Shown piece after piece: positions 46,012 to 58,870 of a stretch of 64,000 nucleotides of DNA (position 1 is its first letter; every line of letters starts with the position of its first letter). This DNA is from Aurelia coerulea (taxonomy: Eukaryota > Cnidaria > Scyphozoa > Semaeostomeae > Ulmaridae). Under the pieces are notes generated by a model. The model had not been told where the DNA came from and did no database searches. It saw only the letters and a program-made list of their open reading frames with translations. Both the position numbers and the translations under genes were made by a program. The DNA is taken from assembly GCA_039566865.1 (NCBI GenBank), contig CM076943.1, positions 46,384,663 through 46,448,662 on the forward strand, in the 5' to 3' direction.

Positions 46012-49000
46012 AGGAGACCTATTCCCAATGCCCTAATGCATAGTCAATCAAGGGCGCTACGAATTATTTCAAAATTTGAAGAAATGCCAAAACTTTGAAT
46101 TCGACCTCATTGTCACTGTAGTTTGTCATAGTAAACAGCTAATTGATGACTGAAACGCATACTCATGGAGACTAAATATTTTGATTCGAAGGTCTCCTTC
46201 TGTGTGTTGAAGTATCTTCAAAACTTCTTCAAAAGATGCCAAAATTAGAGCACTATCTGGATCTTTTTTCAGTTTGAAACTGATATAAATACCTCCGGAG
46301 ATATTCAAGATTCACTGCTGAGGGTAGAGTGAACAACGGGAAAAGTTGTACTGTATGGGCCTAAAAAAGAAAACAGTCGTTAAAAATAAGAGGCGAATTA
46401 AAACGTACTTACATTTGTATCTTGCAAAAAAGGACAACTAATCAAAATCGTGAAGCAGCACAAATGATAAACGTACTTTAACTGGTTTTGATATCAAAAT
46501 TTCACTTTTTGAACCGCATTCTACTGCCAGTTTCTCCAACAAATCGTTCGTATTTCTTCTTCCAACAACATTGTCAAAAAGGCCTCCCACCAAAAGGAGC
46601 GCGAAAACGTCAATGTTCAGCCACATATATGCCAGCCATTGACAACTAACATACGATTCCAATGAACTTTGAATAAGTAACAAATATATTTACTCTCCAC
46701 TTTTCAGAATGGCAAGAACTGCAACATCAAACGTGCAGAACGAACGATTTGGTGATGTCCTCGTCGATAACACTTGTCCTCATGCCTTTATCCTATTCTG
46801 CTGTCATTTTTGCGAGATTATGAGTGGTAATCAGCCAAAAACCTCGTATAAATTTATGAATGGTGGTCCTTTCTTTCAGCAGCGCAAAAGAAATGGCTGT
46901 CGTTTCTCCTCTTACCGTTGAAATGCTGATGTACGTAAGAACGAATGTAATAGCAACAAACGGAAGAAATGTACATTTTGTTTTTAATGTGAAAAAATAG
47001 ATTGCCCATTTCGACAAAATAACATTTGAAATACTATTTTTAAAGCTCTTTCATATCAATTTCACATTCTGTGGGGATGTTGTAGAAAAATATTTATCTT
47101 TGGGCTACTTGCATCAGAGCAGAGGTCATCCATTAGAAGATCATCCTTTTATGGTCAAGCAACACAGCAGCAGCAACCAAAGCTGGACATTTGTATCGCA
47201 ATTGTAGACTCATGGAAGCATGCACGTATTTTTCGTAAGATAGCAAAGCTTTAAGTCAGTGCATGTATCTTTTTATAAGATACAGCTCACAAGAAACAGT
47301 AGGTTCAATTTTTCGAAAGTTAAGAAGCAACCCTACCTGAATTCAAAAAGCTAAGGAACTTTTATAATTTGCAGTTATAATTTTCCCAGCGCATCAAAAA
47401 ATGTTTTGGCACTATACAGTTATAAGGTTATAGCAACTATTTGGACATTACTTGTTTTGAGATCTTACTAAGTAGTTTGGAAGCCCTCTTGACAAGGCTA
47501 AATTAACTCTACACTTCTGGCACTAGACATCTTTTGGTTAATACTTTAAAACTTTTGGTAGAAAAATTACCCAAATGTTTAAGAAATTGCCTGCCACTCT
47601 GGGATCCCCTGTGTCTTTGTAACACTTCATAACAATTTTAAAGCTATGTTTATGCATTCATGCCACCATCTAGATCATACAAGTAATCCTGACCAAAAAG
47701 AACCAAATGAAAAATGAAAACGTTCTCGAGTATTAAAGATTTTAATTATTCTGGGCCACTTGAGTGGCATGAAACTCGTTTCAAGAAATTGAACTCTGAG
47801 ATCATCAAAAATTAAAATGATATTCCTTGCCTGATCTAGATCATGGCATGAATGCATAAGATTTGCTTAGATTCTTACAATGACACAGGAGATCACAGAG
47901 ACCTCCCAAACCCCTACGGAAGTTTTTGTACTCGGTGAGTACTCAGATAGTGAGAATTTTGAGGAACTTTCAATACTGACTTAAAGTTTTGCTGTCAAAC
48001 AGAAATCTTGACATTTGTATAGTACTTTGCAGACTCATGGAAGCATTCATGTATTTTCTGTTTGACAGCAAAAACAGTTTTTTGCGTGTTTCTTATATTT
48101 TTAATGCCAGAAGTGTAGAGTTAATTTAGCCTTGTCAAGAGGGCTCCCAAATTCACACTCATAATAATGTCCAAATAGCTGCTATAACCTTATAACTGTA
48201 TATTGCAAAAACATTTCTTAATGCGCTGGGATAATTAAAACTGCAAATTACAAAGGTTCCTCATTTTAAATTCAGGTAGGGTTGATTCTTAACTTTCGAA
48301 AAACATGCATTGACTTAAAGTTTTGCCATCTTACGAAAACTACTTGCATGTTTCCATGAGTCTATAAGTGCGATATAAATGTCCAGCTTTGGTCGCTGCT
48401 GCTGTGTTGCTTGACCACAAAAGGGTGATTTTCTAATGGATAACCTTTGTTCTGATGCAAGTAGCCCAAAGATAGATATTTTTCTACAACATCCCCACAG
48501 AATGTGAAATTGATATGAAAGAGCTGTAAAATAGTATTCCAAATGTTATTTTGTCGAAATGGTCAATCTATTTTTTCACATTAAAAACAAAATGTACATT
48601 TCTTCCGTTTGTTGATGTTATATTCTTTCTTACGTACATCAGCATTTCATACTTGTTTCATGTACCTGCTACACTGTACTGTACGGTAAGAGGAGAAACG
48701 ACAGCCATTTCTTTTGCGCTGCTGAAAGCAAGGACCGTCATTCATAAATTTATACGAGGTTTTTGGCTGATGTAATTGACGATTACCACTCATAATCTCG
48801 CAAAAATGACAGCAAAATAGGATAAAGGCATGAGGACAAGTGTTATCGACGAGGACATCACCAAATCGTTCGTTCTGCACATTCGATGTTGCAGTTCTTG
48901 CCATTCTGGAAAGTGGAGAGTAAATACATTTGTTACTTATTCAAAGTTCATTGGAATCGTATGTTAGTTGTCGATGGCTGGCATATATGTGGCTGAACAT

Positions 49001-49796
49001 TGACGTTTTCGCGCTCCTTTTGGTGGGGGGCCTTTTTGACAATGTTGTTGGAAGAAGAAATACGAACGATTTGTTGGAGAAACTGGCAGTAGAATACGGT
49101 TCAAAAAGTGGAATTTTGCTATCAAAACCAGTTAAAGTGCCTATATCATTTGTGCTGCTTCACGATTTTGATTAGTTGTCCTTTTTGTAAGATACAAATG
49201 TAAGTACCTTTTAATTCGCCTCTTATTTATAACGACGGTTTGGTTGTTTAGGCCCATACAGTACAACTTTTCCCGTTGTTCATTCTACCCTCAGCATTGA
49301 ATCTTGAATATCTCCGGAGGTATTTATGTCAGTTTCAAACTGAAAAAAGATCCAGATAGTGCTCTAATTTTGGCATCTTTTGAAGAAGTTTTGAAGATAC
49401 TTCAACACACAGAAGGAGACCTTCGAATCAAAATATTTAGTCTCCATGAGTATGCGTTTCAGTCATCAATTAGCTGTTTACTATGACAAACTACAGTGAC
49501 AATGAGGTCGAATTCAAAGTTTTGGCATTTCTTCAAATTTTGAAATAATTCGTAGCGCCCTTGATTGACTATGCATTAGGGCATTGGGAATAGGTCTGTG
49601 AAGAAATTTTTTTTAAATATTCATTTCCCTTCTATCCTATGATATTTTGGCGAAGGGTGGTAAATCGTCCAAAACGGGCCTAAATCTGAGATTTCAAATT
49701 TCCCGGTTGGTTTCTGGCTCCATTTGATTGGTTAAGAGCGTGTCACGTGTCAATTTTGTTAGCTAGTAAGGATTTAGTGCCTATCTTGCTTCGGCA

Positions 49797-50278
49797 TGCT
49801 TTGGCGTTAGGTGAAGGAAACGAAATGGCCTTCAAAATGAGGAAATTCTGATTGAAACTGAAAGGTTTGTTAATTCTTAGGTTGAGGAAACATTCATCTG
49901 GATACTTGTGGCTTTTGTTCATTGCTAACGTCACTCAAAACTTGAATTTTGAGGCGTTTTATTGTCTGAGGATTGAGCCGACAATTTAGGCCTATCCGCC
50001 ATTACACGGCTTTTCGTACAGTGTTGCTATGGTTTCCATATCGGACGTGACGTCATAGCGTCCTACGAACTTGTAATCAGTCTAACCCGAAGCCGTCAGT
50101 ACAAAATCGAGCTTGCAAGCTTTTGTAGAGAGTCTCGGAGTTAATATTGTTGGTATTGCCCGAAGAACCATCACCCCTCCCCCTTGCTGTGGCTAGTATC
50201 ATAGGAACGCTGAATGGATTGGAAAGATAGGAGTTTGGTTTTCTAGGACGATGATTTAAAAGACGATTTTTTTTGTAG
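49797..50278. other. presumed intron before unit-2 exon B
   Basis: From about 50088 (AACCCGAAGCCGTCAGTAC) to the exon it matches 38018-38205 of unit 1, including TAATATTGTTGGTATTGCCC and CATCACCCCTCCC. No other exon is seen. Confidence 0.5.
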
Positions 50279-50422
50279 ATCACTGCTTCTATCTACACAA
50301 GTACAGCATTACTTCTGCCACTTACAAAATGAACATGTATGGCACTCTCCTATGTTGGAAAAGAGGTGCAACTGAGATTATGTATACACAATGTACCCCA
50401 ATATCTTACGGTTTCATTGAAG
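50279..50422 (+). CDS. tandem gene unit 2, exon B (144 nt, phase 1-1)
   Basis: Same length, acceptor (TTTTTTTTGTAG), donor (GTAATTCCC) and phase as 38206-38349. The peptide (HCFYLHKYSITSATYK, then LLCWKRGATEIMYTQCTP) keeps the three Cys, CWKR and CTPISYGFIE but changes more than a dozen residues. The sequons of unit 1 are lost. Confidence 0.6.
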
Positions 50423-50833
50423 GTAATTCCCACGGGCCGTACTCAGTGGATTTGTTTGTACACAGGGACGTCTATTCGAGAAAATTGAAAAACTCTGAAT
50501 GTATCAATCGAATGTTGTCATGACCTAACAATGTCTTTAAATGTTTTAATGAATCTAAAAGACTATAGATGCTTAGTTATGCAGAATACACCTACAGAAT
50601 ACTTTTCTAATACTTTAATCTTTGCTCTTAATTTGTTGCTTCTAATAATCGATTATTTACATTCTGGTATTGATAATAAGAGAAAATTCATTGGACACCT
50701 TCTCAACGACCAGATATGATCAACTTTTGTACAATTTTGACAGGGCTATCTGTAAAAGGGGGAACCGGGGAACGGGGAATCGGGGAATCATCGGTGAATC
50801 GGGGAATCGGGGAATCTGTAAAAGGGGGAACAT

Positions 50834-53800
50834 ACGCATGGTATATTTAATCGTCTAACCAGCAGGCAAACTTTGATCCAGCCTCAAGCCATTGCCCACT
50901 AGGCCAAAGCATTTAACTACATGGCCTAAATACTTTACCTCTCTGCCTTGCTTGGTGATTCAAGTTGTTGCATGGCGTCGTGATGCCAGCCACGTTGTAT
51001 TCCATCTCCACAATCTCAATTTCTTGACTCTTTGCCAGTTAGTTTGGGACTGCAAAATCATTTAGCAGGCAGCTTTTTGATAACATGTTTGTTCGAAATG
51101 TTTATTGTGAAGGTGGTAATTGGCAGATATATGGGGTAAGGTGATCTCGAAAGAGAGAGTGATGATTTTGGAAATGTTAATAGAACTATTCTCTCAAACC
51201 ACGCATTGACCCGGGCATTGACCTTACCTGTCTTTGGTAAATCCCATGATCATTATTGCATGATATTTCATCTCAGAGTGTGCATTTGAGTAGTGCATTT
51301 GTTTTCTCGTATCGTGCATGCAGGAAGCAGCGGCATAACGGAATAACCAGACCCAGGACCAGTAGGACCGGACCCTAACGGACCAGACCCTAGGGGAATA
51401 CCCATTACTTTCCTTCCAGCGTTTTTTGCAATGGCGGCCAACACAGAAGCTTCGCTCCAAAGTAAGATAAGGCAGTCACTGCTGTAACGAAGTTCTACCT
51501 TCTGGATGCCACAACAAACACAAATACGCATGGTATATTTAATCGTCTAACCAGCAGGCAAACTTTGATCCAGCCTCAAGCCATTGCCCACTAGGCCAAA
51601 GCATTTAACTACATGGCCTAAATATTTTACCTCTCTGCCTTGCTTGGTGATTCAAGTTGTTGCATGGCGTCGTGATGCCAGCCACGTTGTATTCCATCTC
51701 CACAATCTCAATTTCTTGACTCTTTGCCAGTTAGTTTGGGACTGCAAAATCATTTAGCAGGCAGCTTTTTGATAACATGTTTGTTCGAAATGTTTATTGT
51801 GAAGGTGGTAATTGGCAGATATATGGGGTAAGGTGATCTCGAAAGAGAGAGTGATGATTTTGGGAATGTTAATAGAACTATTCTCTCAAACCACGCATTG
51901 ACCCGGGCATTGACCTTACCTGTCTTTGGTAAATCCCATGATCATTATTGCATGATATTTCATCTCAGAGTGTGCATTTGAGTAGTGCATTTGTTTTCTC
52001 GTATCGTGCATGCAGGAAGCAGCTTCTGATTGGGGGGATTGTTCTTAGAACAATAGAGAACAATACATCTAATTGATACTTGTGGCGTGGCACCACTGTT
52101 TTCAAAACTATTGGGGGGCTTAAACCCCTCTGCCCCCCCCTGCTTCTTACGAGCATGCATTTTTACAAGAAACAGCTCATAAGAAACAGTAAGCTAAAAT
52201 TTTCGAAAAATACTCCATTGCCTGTATCAAAATGCCACGAAACTTTTGTAATTTTCATTTGAAAATACTATTACTGTTGCTATTACTGTACCATGTCCAA
52301 TTATTTTTGAGTGCCAGTTATGTTATTACCTATTGTTTTAGATCTTATCAAATAGTTTGGAAGCCGTTCTAACGAAACGAAATTAATTCTACATTTTCGG
52401 CATTACAAATTGGCAAAAACAAATTTAAAACTTTGGAAGCGAAATGTCCTAAGATTTAAGAAGCGATCTAACGACCTTGGACCTCAGTTGCTTATCGAAA
52501 AAGATGAGTGTAACTCATATTTTGGAAGATACATGTGACCATCTCCCCCCTAATAATTTGCTGGGCCACCATGGGAGCTAACAAAGTCCCTAAGTATGCC
52601 TGCTAAATTTGCGTGCCTGATAAATTTGAACTCTTGGCGCTGAGATGAACTTGCAGCTTGGAGGCTGGGCAGTCTGAAAGCTTCTCTTCGATGAACTCAG
52701 TTGAGTGGGCCTGAGTGTGTCGCAGAACATATATGTGAATTCGAGGGTCACTCATTCGCAAAAGTGTACGAGATTTTTATAGAACAGAAGGATTTCGTGT
52801 ACGAGGTCTTTTTGAGTGAAATTCCCCTCCTTTCGGTCACTTAACTTCCAATCGAATGTCAAAGCGAGGGTAGGGCATTCCCCTAGGGTCTGGTCCGTTT
52901 GGGTCCGGTCCTAGTGGTCCTGGGTCTGGTTATTCCGTTATGCCGGAAGCAGCTTCTGATTGGGGGGATTGTTCTTAGAACAATAGAGAACAATACATCT
53001 AATTGATACTTGTGGCGTGGCACCACTGTTTTCAAAACTATTGGGGGGCTTAAACCCCTCTGCCCCCCCCTGCTTCTTACGAGCATGCATTTTTACAAGA
53101 AACAGCTCATAAGAAACAGTAAGCTAAAATTTTCGAAAAATACTCCATTGCCTGTATCAAAATGCCACGAAACTTTTGTAATTTTCATTTGAAAATACTA
53201 TTACTGTTGCTATTACTGTACCATGTCCAATTATTTTTGAGTGCCAGTTATGTTATTACCTATTGTTTTAGATCTTATCAAATAGTTTGGAAGCCGTTCT
53301 AACGAAACGAAATTAATTCTACATTTTCGGCATTACAAATTGGCAAAAACAAATTTAAAACTTTGGAAGCGAAATGTCCTAAGATTTAAGAAGCGATCTA
53401 ACGACCTTGGACCTCGGTTGCTTATCGAAAAAGATGAGTGTAACTCATATTTTGGAAGATACATGTGACCATCTCCCCCCTAATAATTTGCTGGGCCACC
53501 ATGGGAGCTAACAAAGTCCCTAAGTATGCCTGCTAAATTTGCGTACCTGATAAATTTGAACTCTTGGCGCTGAGATGAACTTGCAGCTTGGAGGCTGGGC
53601 AGTCTGAAAGCTTCTCTTCGATGAACTCAGTTGAGTGGGCCTGAGTGTGTCGCAGAACATATATGTGAATTCGAGGGTCACTCATTCGCAAAAGTGTACG
53701 AGATTTTTATAGAACAGAAGGATTTCGTGTACGAGGTCTTTTTGAGTGAAATTCCCCTCCTTTCGGTCACTTAACTTCCAATCGAATGTCAAAGCGAGGG

Positions 53801-53874
53801 TAGGGCATTCCCCTAGGGTCTGGTCCGTTTGGGTCCGGTCCTAGTGGTCCTGGGTCTGGTTATTCCGTTATGCC
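50834..53874. mobile_element. left-truncated copy X' of a TIR element, split by a full copy X
   Basis: X' consists of 50834-51331 and 52954-53874. Its right end CCGTTATGCC is present, and its left 190 bases are missing when compared with the full copy inside it. It interrupts the left arm of the surrounding foldback between GGGGGAACAT and ATATTTTTTTACG; the right arm lacks it. It is non-coding as far as I can see. Confidence 0.75.
51323..52953. mobile_element. full element X inserted into its own copy, TSD GGAAGCAGC
   Basis: X (51332-52944, 1,613 bp) begins GGCATAACGGAATAACCAG and ends with the complement. TIRs are about 70 bp with repeated GGACC/GGTCC words. The flanks carry an exact 9-bp duplication GGAAGCAGC (51323-51331 and 52945-52953). 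X contains the same site, uninterrupted, at 52015-52023. X and X' are almost identical in the shared parts (a few substitutions), so the insertion is young. Confidence 0.85.
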
Positions 53875-55221
53875 ATATTTTTTTACGAAACTGCGGCCAA
53901 CACTGTATACCACAATAGAAAATATTTTCATTTCCTCTTATGGGCGAGCAAAATAAATCCAACAAAACAGATTTCATTCGAAATCTGTAAAAGGGGGAAT
54001 ATGGAAACCAAAAGTCGAAATTGGAAGTACAACGCATCATATTGAAGATCTTTGCACGCAAATCTCGAATCTGGCATTAACAAGTTGATATTTCCTAGCT
54101 AAACGAAAATAACGCAGTTTTTCAAAATCTGTGAAAGGGGGAATATGTAAAAGGGGGAACTTCAGAACTACTAACTATAGAAGCATAATTTTGATACGAA
54201 CATGATGCCGATGACTTGGTCTTACCAATGGACGCAGCAGAATTTGTAAGAAATTATCTAGGAAAGTATAAAATCGACATCAAATCAAATGCCAAATAAC
54301 TGCTTTACGGCAAGTCTTTGATGCAATTCGTAGAACAATTGCGCGAGTTCGTGTGGAATTCCATGCATTATCTGGTGTAGACTATTTCAAATAGAGGTCA
54401 AACACTTTCAAAAGAAGCTAAAATGGGGAATTTTGTGAGTCACGTAATTCATGGCATCCCTCCAAGTCAAGGGGGTTGCTTGCAAGATTTCACTTCAGTG
54501 ATCTGACGGTGAAATCATGGGTGGCAAGACGCCACAGATATTCTTGATTGCCGCAGTTCAGTTCCTTTCGCAGAGGAAAATATTCTTTACCACTACGGAC
54601 GAGCTAGCGTAATATCTCCTCCACAGAGATGTATCTTCCTCTGTGGTGTCATATATGCTATGCTGAAACAAACTGCGATGTTTGACAACTAATATTGAAA
54701 TCATGAGTTGTAGGATAAGTTTAGGTTCCCGTGAATGAACTAAATTGGTTTCAAATAAATAATATAAATCACCCTTGTATCCTCCATGTGTTTATCCTTC
54801 TCATTACCTTCTGGGGCAGCAAATAAGCTTCTTTCGGGTCTAATATTGCGACATTCACCTTGGCTAGGCTAGGCCCACCTCGTTGTTGAGAATGCACTCG
54901 CTCACCTCTCCTTCGCATCTTCTGTCCCTGCGTGGCATTGTAGCTAAGAAGGATATTTTGAAACTTGATGCTTTCGCGCTCATTCTCAACAACAAGGTGG
55001 GCCTAGCCTAGCCAAGGTGAATGTCGCAGTATTAGACCCGAAAGAAGCTTATTTGCTGCCCCAGAAGGTGACGAGAAGGATAAACACAAGGAGGATAAAA
55101 GGGTGATTTGTATTATCTATTTGAAACCAATTTAGTTCATTCACGGGAACCTAAATTTATCCTACAACTCATGATTTCACCATTAGTTGTCAAACATCGC
55201 AGTATGTTTCAGCATAGCATA

Positions 55222-56005
55222 TATGATTTCATTTTTTCATTTCATTTTTATTTATTTAGGCACGGTAGCCCCGTCAGTCCATAAGAACTGCTTTTCAGGG
55301 GGCCGTGGCAAAACATTTACTAATTAAAAGATCACTACATAATAATTAACAAAATAAGAATTCTCGTCATGGCTAGTTTTTTATTCTTCTCTTAAAGGTG
55401 GCAAGGGAGGGTGCCTGTTTAGCATCAGGTTCGAGTTGATTCCAAAGTTTAGGTCCACGAAAAGATATAGCCCTCTGCCCATCGTTAGTTTTTCGTAATG
55501 GTAACGCAGTTTTCTGACACTTCGAGAAGAATTTTTTTCGAACAAATCTGAAAGGTACTCCGGAACCAGACCATTTAGCGATTTGTACATTGTGGTAGCT
55601 GTTTCGCTTCTAATAATATCATTTACAGTAGGCCAATTTAAACTGCGAATTAATGCCATAGCAGGGGTATCAAATCGACTTTTTGTTACTATCCTAGCTG
55701 CTCGATTTTGCAGCTTCTGCAGGGTTTGCAGTTTAGTCACCGCACAGCACCCCCACACAGAACAACAGAACCGAAAATGGGGCTCGACGATACCCCTATA
55801 CATTGCACTCAACGTGTTTTGAGGTAAAAATTTCCTGGAATATTTCAAAAATCCAATTGCACGAGAAACCTTGGTACGGAGATTATAAACGTGTTCTTCC
55901 CAATCCAAATTTCTATCGATTATCACACCCAGATACTTTGTTCGGTCTACATTTTCAACCTGAGAGTCACCAATAAAAAATAGTGGATGATCAACAGCCT
56001 TATGA
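55222..56005 (-). mobile_element. 5'-truncated LINE insertion
   Basis: The insert 55227-56000 (774 bp) interrupts the right arm of the foldback. The left arm has the uninterrupted site (ATATATGACACC in complement, near 54650). TATGA is duplicated at 55222-55226 and 56001-56005. On the minus strand the 3' end carries a TGAAA/ATGAAA-type tail, as in LINEs that end in short repeats. Confidence 0.85.
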
Positions 56006-56025
56006 CACCACAGAGGAAAATACAT
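55381..56025 (-). pseudogene. LINE ORF2 C-terminal fragment
   Basis: The frame carries the region after the RT palm that is common in jockey/CR1/L2-type LINEs: TKYLGVIIDRNLDWEEHV, then KVSRAIGFLKYSRKFLP, YRGIVEPHFRFCCSVWG, LQKLQNRAARIV, and the end region YKSLNGLVPEYLSDLF. The RT catalytic motifs and the endonuclease are absent through 5' truncation. The first 20-25 residues come from the host foldback, not the LINE. No internal stop, so a recent insertion. Confidence 0.88.
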
Positions 56026-57072
56026 TTCTGTGGAGGAGATATTACGCTAGCTCGTCCGTAGTGGTAAAGAATAGTTTCCTCCGCGCAAGGAACTGAACTT
56101 TGGCAATCAAGAATATCTGTGGCGTCTTGCCACCCATGATTTCACCGTCAGATCACTGAAGTGAAATCTTGCAAGCAACCCCCTTGACTTGGAGGGATGC
56201 CATGAATTACCTGACTCACAGAATTCCCCATTTTAGCTTCTTTTGAAAGTGTTTGACCTCGATTTGAAATAATCTAGACCAGATATTGCATGGAATTCGA
56301 CACAAACTCGCGCAATTGTTCTACAAATTGCATCAAAGACTTGCCGTAAAGCAGTTATTTGGCATTTGATGTCGATTTTATACTTTCCTAGGCAATTTCT
56401 TACAAATTCTGCTGTGTCCATTGGTAAGACCAAGTCATCAGCATCATGTTCGTATCAAAATTATGCTTCTATAGTTAGTAGTTCTGAAATTCCCCCTTTT
56501 TCAGAGTCCCCCTTTTACAGATTTTGAAAAGCTGCGTTATTTTCGTTTAGATAGGAAATATCAACTTCCTAATGCCAGATTCGAGATTTGTGTGTAAAGA
56601 TCTTCAATATGATGCGTTGTACTTCCAATTTCGACGTTTTGTATTCATATTCCCCCTTTTACAGATTTCGAATGAAATCTGTTTTGTTGGATTTATTTTT
56701 GCTCGCCCATAAGAGGAAATGAAAATATTTTCTATTTTGGTATAGAGTGTTGGCCGCAGTTTCATAAAAAGATATATAGAGCATTGTGGAATGTGTAGTT
56801 TCCATGTTCCCCCTTTTACAGATTCCCCGATTCCCCGATTTCCCGACGATTCCCCGATTCCCCATTCCCCGGTTCCCCGTTCCCCCTTTTACAGATAGCC
56901 ATTTTGACAGTCAATAGTCTTTGATAGTTTGTGACCAGAACATATCTATGGCACGCCATAGCGGAAAATATTGTCAACATAATGAAAACAACCTTAACAT
57001 CTACTAAGTTTCTATCATTTTAGTGCAAAATGAATAATGATTTTGATAACTTTGTAAAGAGGTCCTGAACAT

Positions 57073-57435
57073 TTTCAAAACGCGTCTAACATTTCCGAGA
57101 AAGTGCTCAACATTGCCGAGAAAGTATTTAACATTTTGAAAAAGTGCTCGACATTTCCGAGAAAGTGCTCAACATTTTGAAAAAGTGCTCAACATTTCCG
57201 AGAAAGTGCTCAACATTTTGAAAAAGTGCTCAACATTTCCGAGAAAGTGCTCAACATTTTGAAAAAGTGCTCAACATTTTGAAAAAGTGTTTAACATTTT
57301 GAAAAACTGCTCAACATTTTGAAAAACTGCTCAACATTTTGAAAAAGTGCTCAACAATTTGAAAAGATGTTCAACATTTGAAAAAGTGTTTATCATTTTG
57401 AAAAAGTGCTCAACATTTTGAAAAAGTGTTTAACA
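57073..57435. repeat. tandem array, about 20-bp unit, left arm
   Basis: About 18 direct copies of AACATTTTGAAAAAGTGCTC and the variant AACATTTCCGAGAAAGTGCTC lie head to tail. They appear inverted in the other arm at 58659-58870. Confidence 0.9.
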
Positions 57436-58658
57436 CCAACAACAACAATTACAACAACAACAACGTTGTGACACGTGGTAATAGGCCATGGCCTAAGTCA
57501 CACTTCTTCAATTGAATTTTGGCAATCATTGGCCCGTTTTGTTGCTGAAGCATATCCGCAATCGAGTTCTGCAGATACGAACCTTATTGAGCAGTACATA
57601 AAGAATATCGAGGAGTAGTTACGGATCACAGTGGTATTTTTGAATCGCTCACTCGAAATTATCGATAGTGACCACGACCGTTCTCAAGAAACAAGTGACT
57701 ATTCATCGGAATCATTCTCGGCGTTTTAGCGAATATTTTGGTATTGCGGGATAGGTTCCATACGCAGCTTGAGCGTCTCGACTTGAGTGGTTAATGACCT
57801 GGATAATTTGCCACCTCCACCTGGTAGAAGAAACCAGGAACGCCGGAGAGGGGGGCGCGGGGGGGGGGGGGGGGGCAAGCGCCCCTCCTGCCCTTTCCTA
57901 ACGGGGGCAAGGGGGGCAAGGGGGGCAAAAGTGCCCTTTCAATGAAAAACAATAAATCACTTTGAAACTTGATAGAAAAGCCGCCATAGCTTCATTCCTT
58001 TATCAGAAACACACCAGTAACGAAAAATAAGTGGCAATTGCAACTTCAAAATGAGCAATATGCGAGTTTATGCGATGCGGAGTGAGAAATTGCCGAAAAA
58101 TTTCATGAAAGAATATGATTAATGTTCGTTAAAACATTTTTAATAGCATTTTAAGCCAATCTGAAGGGTGTGGCCACAAAAATTTTCCCGGGGGAGTACC
58201 CCCGGGCCCCCCCCATTTTTAGGCTCGCTTCGTTCGCCTTCGGTCTTGATTGCCCTTACGTTCCTAGTCGCCCCCCTTGCCCTACCACCGCTCCGGCGTC
58301 CCTCGAAGAAACGCCTCTATTGGAATGACCCAGACAAACAGGAGAAACGGCAACAGAAGAAGAAAGGGCACGCGACGCTCCTTAGCATTTTTGAAATTCA
58401 AATGCGAATTTCCCAAATTTTAATCACACCAGGGAAAAATAGTCGGTGCACACCGGTGCACACCAGAAATTCTTGGTGGTGCACACCGGCACACCGGGAA
58501 TGTTGCTCTTGCACACCGGAGATCTCGTCGAAAAGTGCCATACTCTGCAGACTGGATCTGATGGTGATGAGGGAAGAACGGCTCAATTCAGATCTTCTTG
58601 TTGAGTGCCATGCGGTGTTGTTGTTGTTGTTGCCTATGCTGTAATTGTTGTTGTTGGT

Positions 58659-58870
58659 GTTAAACACTTTTTCAAAATGTTGAGCACTTTTTCAAAATGT
58701 TGAGCACTTTTTCAAAATGTTGAGCAGTTTTTCAAAATGTTGAGGACTTTTTCATAATGTTGAACACTTTTTCAAAATGTTGAGCAGTTTTTCAAAATGT
58801 TAAACACTTTTTCAAAATGTTGAGCACTTTTTCAAAATGTTAAATACTTTCTCGGCAATGTTGAGCACTT
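58659..58870. repeat. tandem array, about 20-bp unit, right arm
   Basis: About 10 copies of the complement of the left-arm unit (GAGCACTTTTTCAAAATGTT). The two arms differ in copy number, so the arrays expanded or contracted separately after the element formed. Confidence 0.9.

Larger units (their letters stand above)
44647..46018 (-). mobile_element. 5'-truncated Penelope-like element in the left arm
   Basis: The insert 44651-46014 interrupts the left arm at CACAGAC/CTATTCCC. The right arm keeps the empty site (CACAGACCTATTCCC, near 49590). AGAC is repeated at 44647-44650 and 46015-46018, a 4-bp duplication. The element lies on the minus strand, with its 3' region at low coordinates, and is cut at the 5' side within the reverse transcriptase. 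Confidence 0.85.
44448..49796. mobile_element. 5.3-kb palindromic MULE-like element, TSD GCTTCGGCA
   Basis: The element 44457-49787 begins AAGATAGGCACTAAATCC and ends with the complement. It is flanked by an exact 9-bp duplication GCTTCGGCA (44448-44456 and 49788-49796). The left half to about 47600 is inverse to the right half from about 48100, so almost the whole element is a palindrome with arms of about 2 kb once the PLE in the left arm is removed. Matched frames occur in both arms (46126-46308 and 49304-49486; 46438-46683 and 48930-49175). I recognise no transposase, so MULE membership rests on TSD length and inverted arms. Confidence 0.85.
50734..56910. mobile_element. foldback element, TSD ATTTTGACAG, heavily nested
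   Basis: The element 50744-56900 has ends GGCTATCTGTAAAAGGGGG and the complement. It is flanked by an exact 10-bp duplication ATTTTGACAG (50734-50743 and 56901-56910). Unit 1 has the empty site near 39095-39120 (AATTTTTACAGTCAATAG). GGGGAATC and GTAAAAGGGGGAA repeats fill both tips. Removing a 3-kb insert in the left arm (50835-53874) and a LINE in the right arm (55227-56000) leaves a nearly complete palindrome of about 2.3 kb centred near 54,930. TSD length is MULE-like; no transposase is seen. Confidence 0.85.

Noticed and set aside
46438..49175. Mirrored frames (about 80 codons) in both arms of the 5.3-kb palindrome as a real gene
   Set aside because: Matching frames are expected from any palindrome. 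I see no known domain and no evidence of purifying selection, so I mention them only under the element.
58168..58644. 158-codon frame inside the satellite foldback
   Set aside because: It is made of G/C-run and GTGCACACCGG repeat sequence, and no other copy or domain supports coding.
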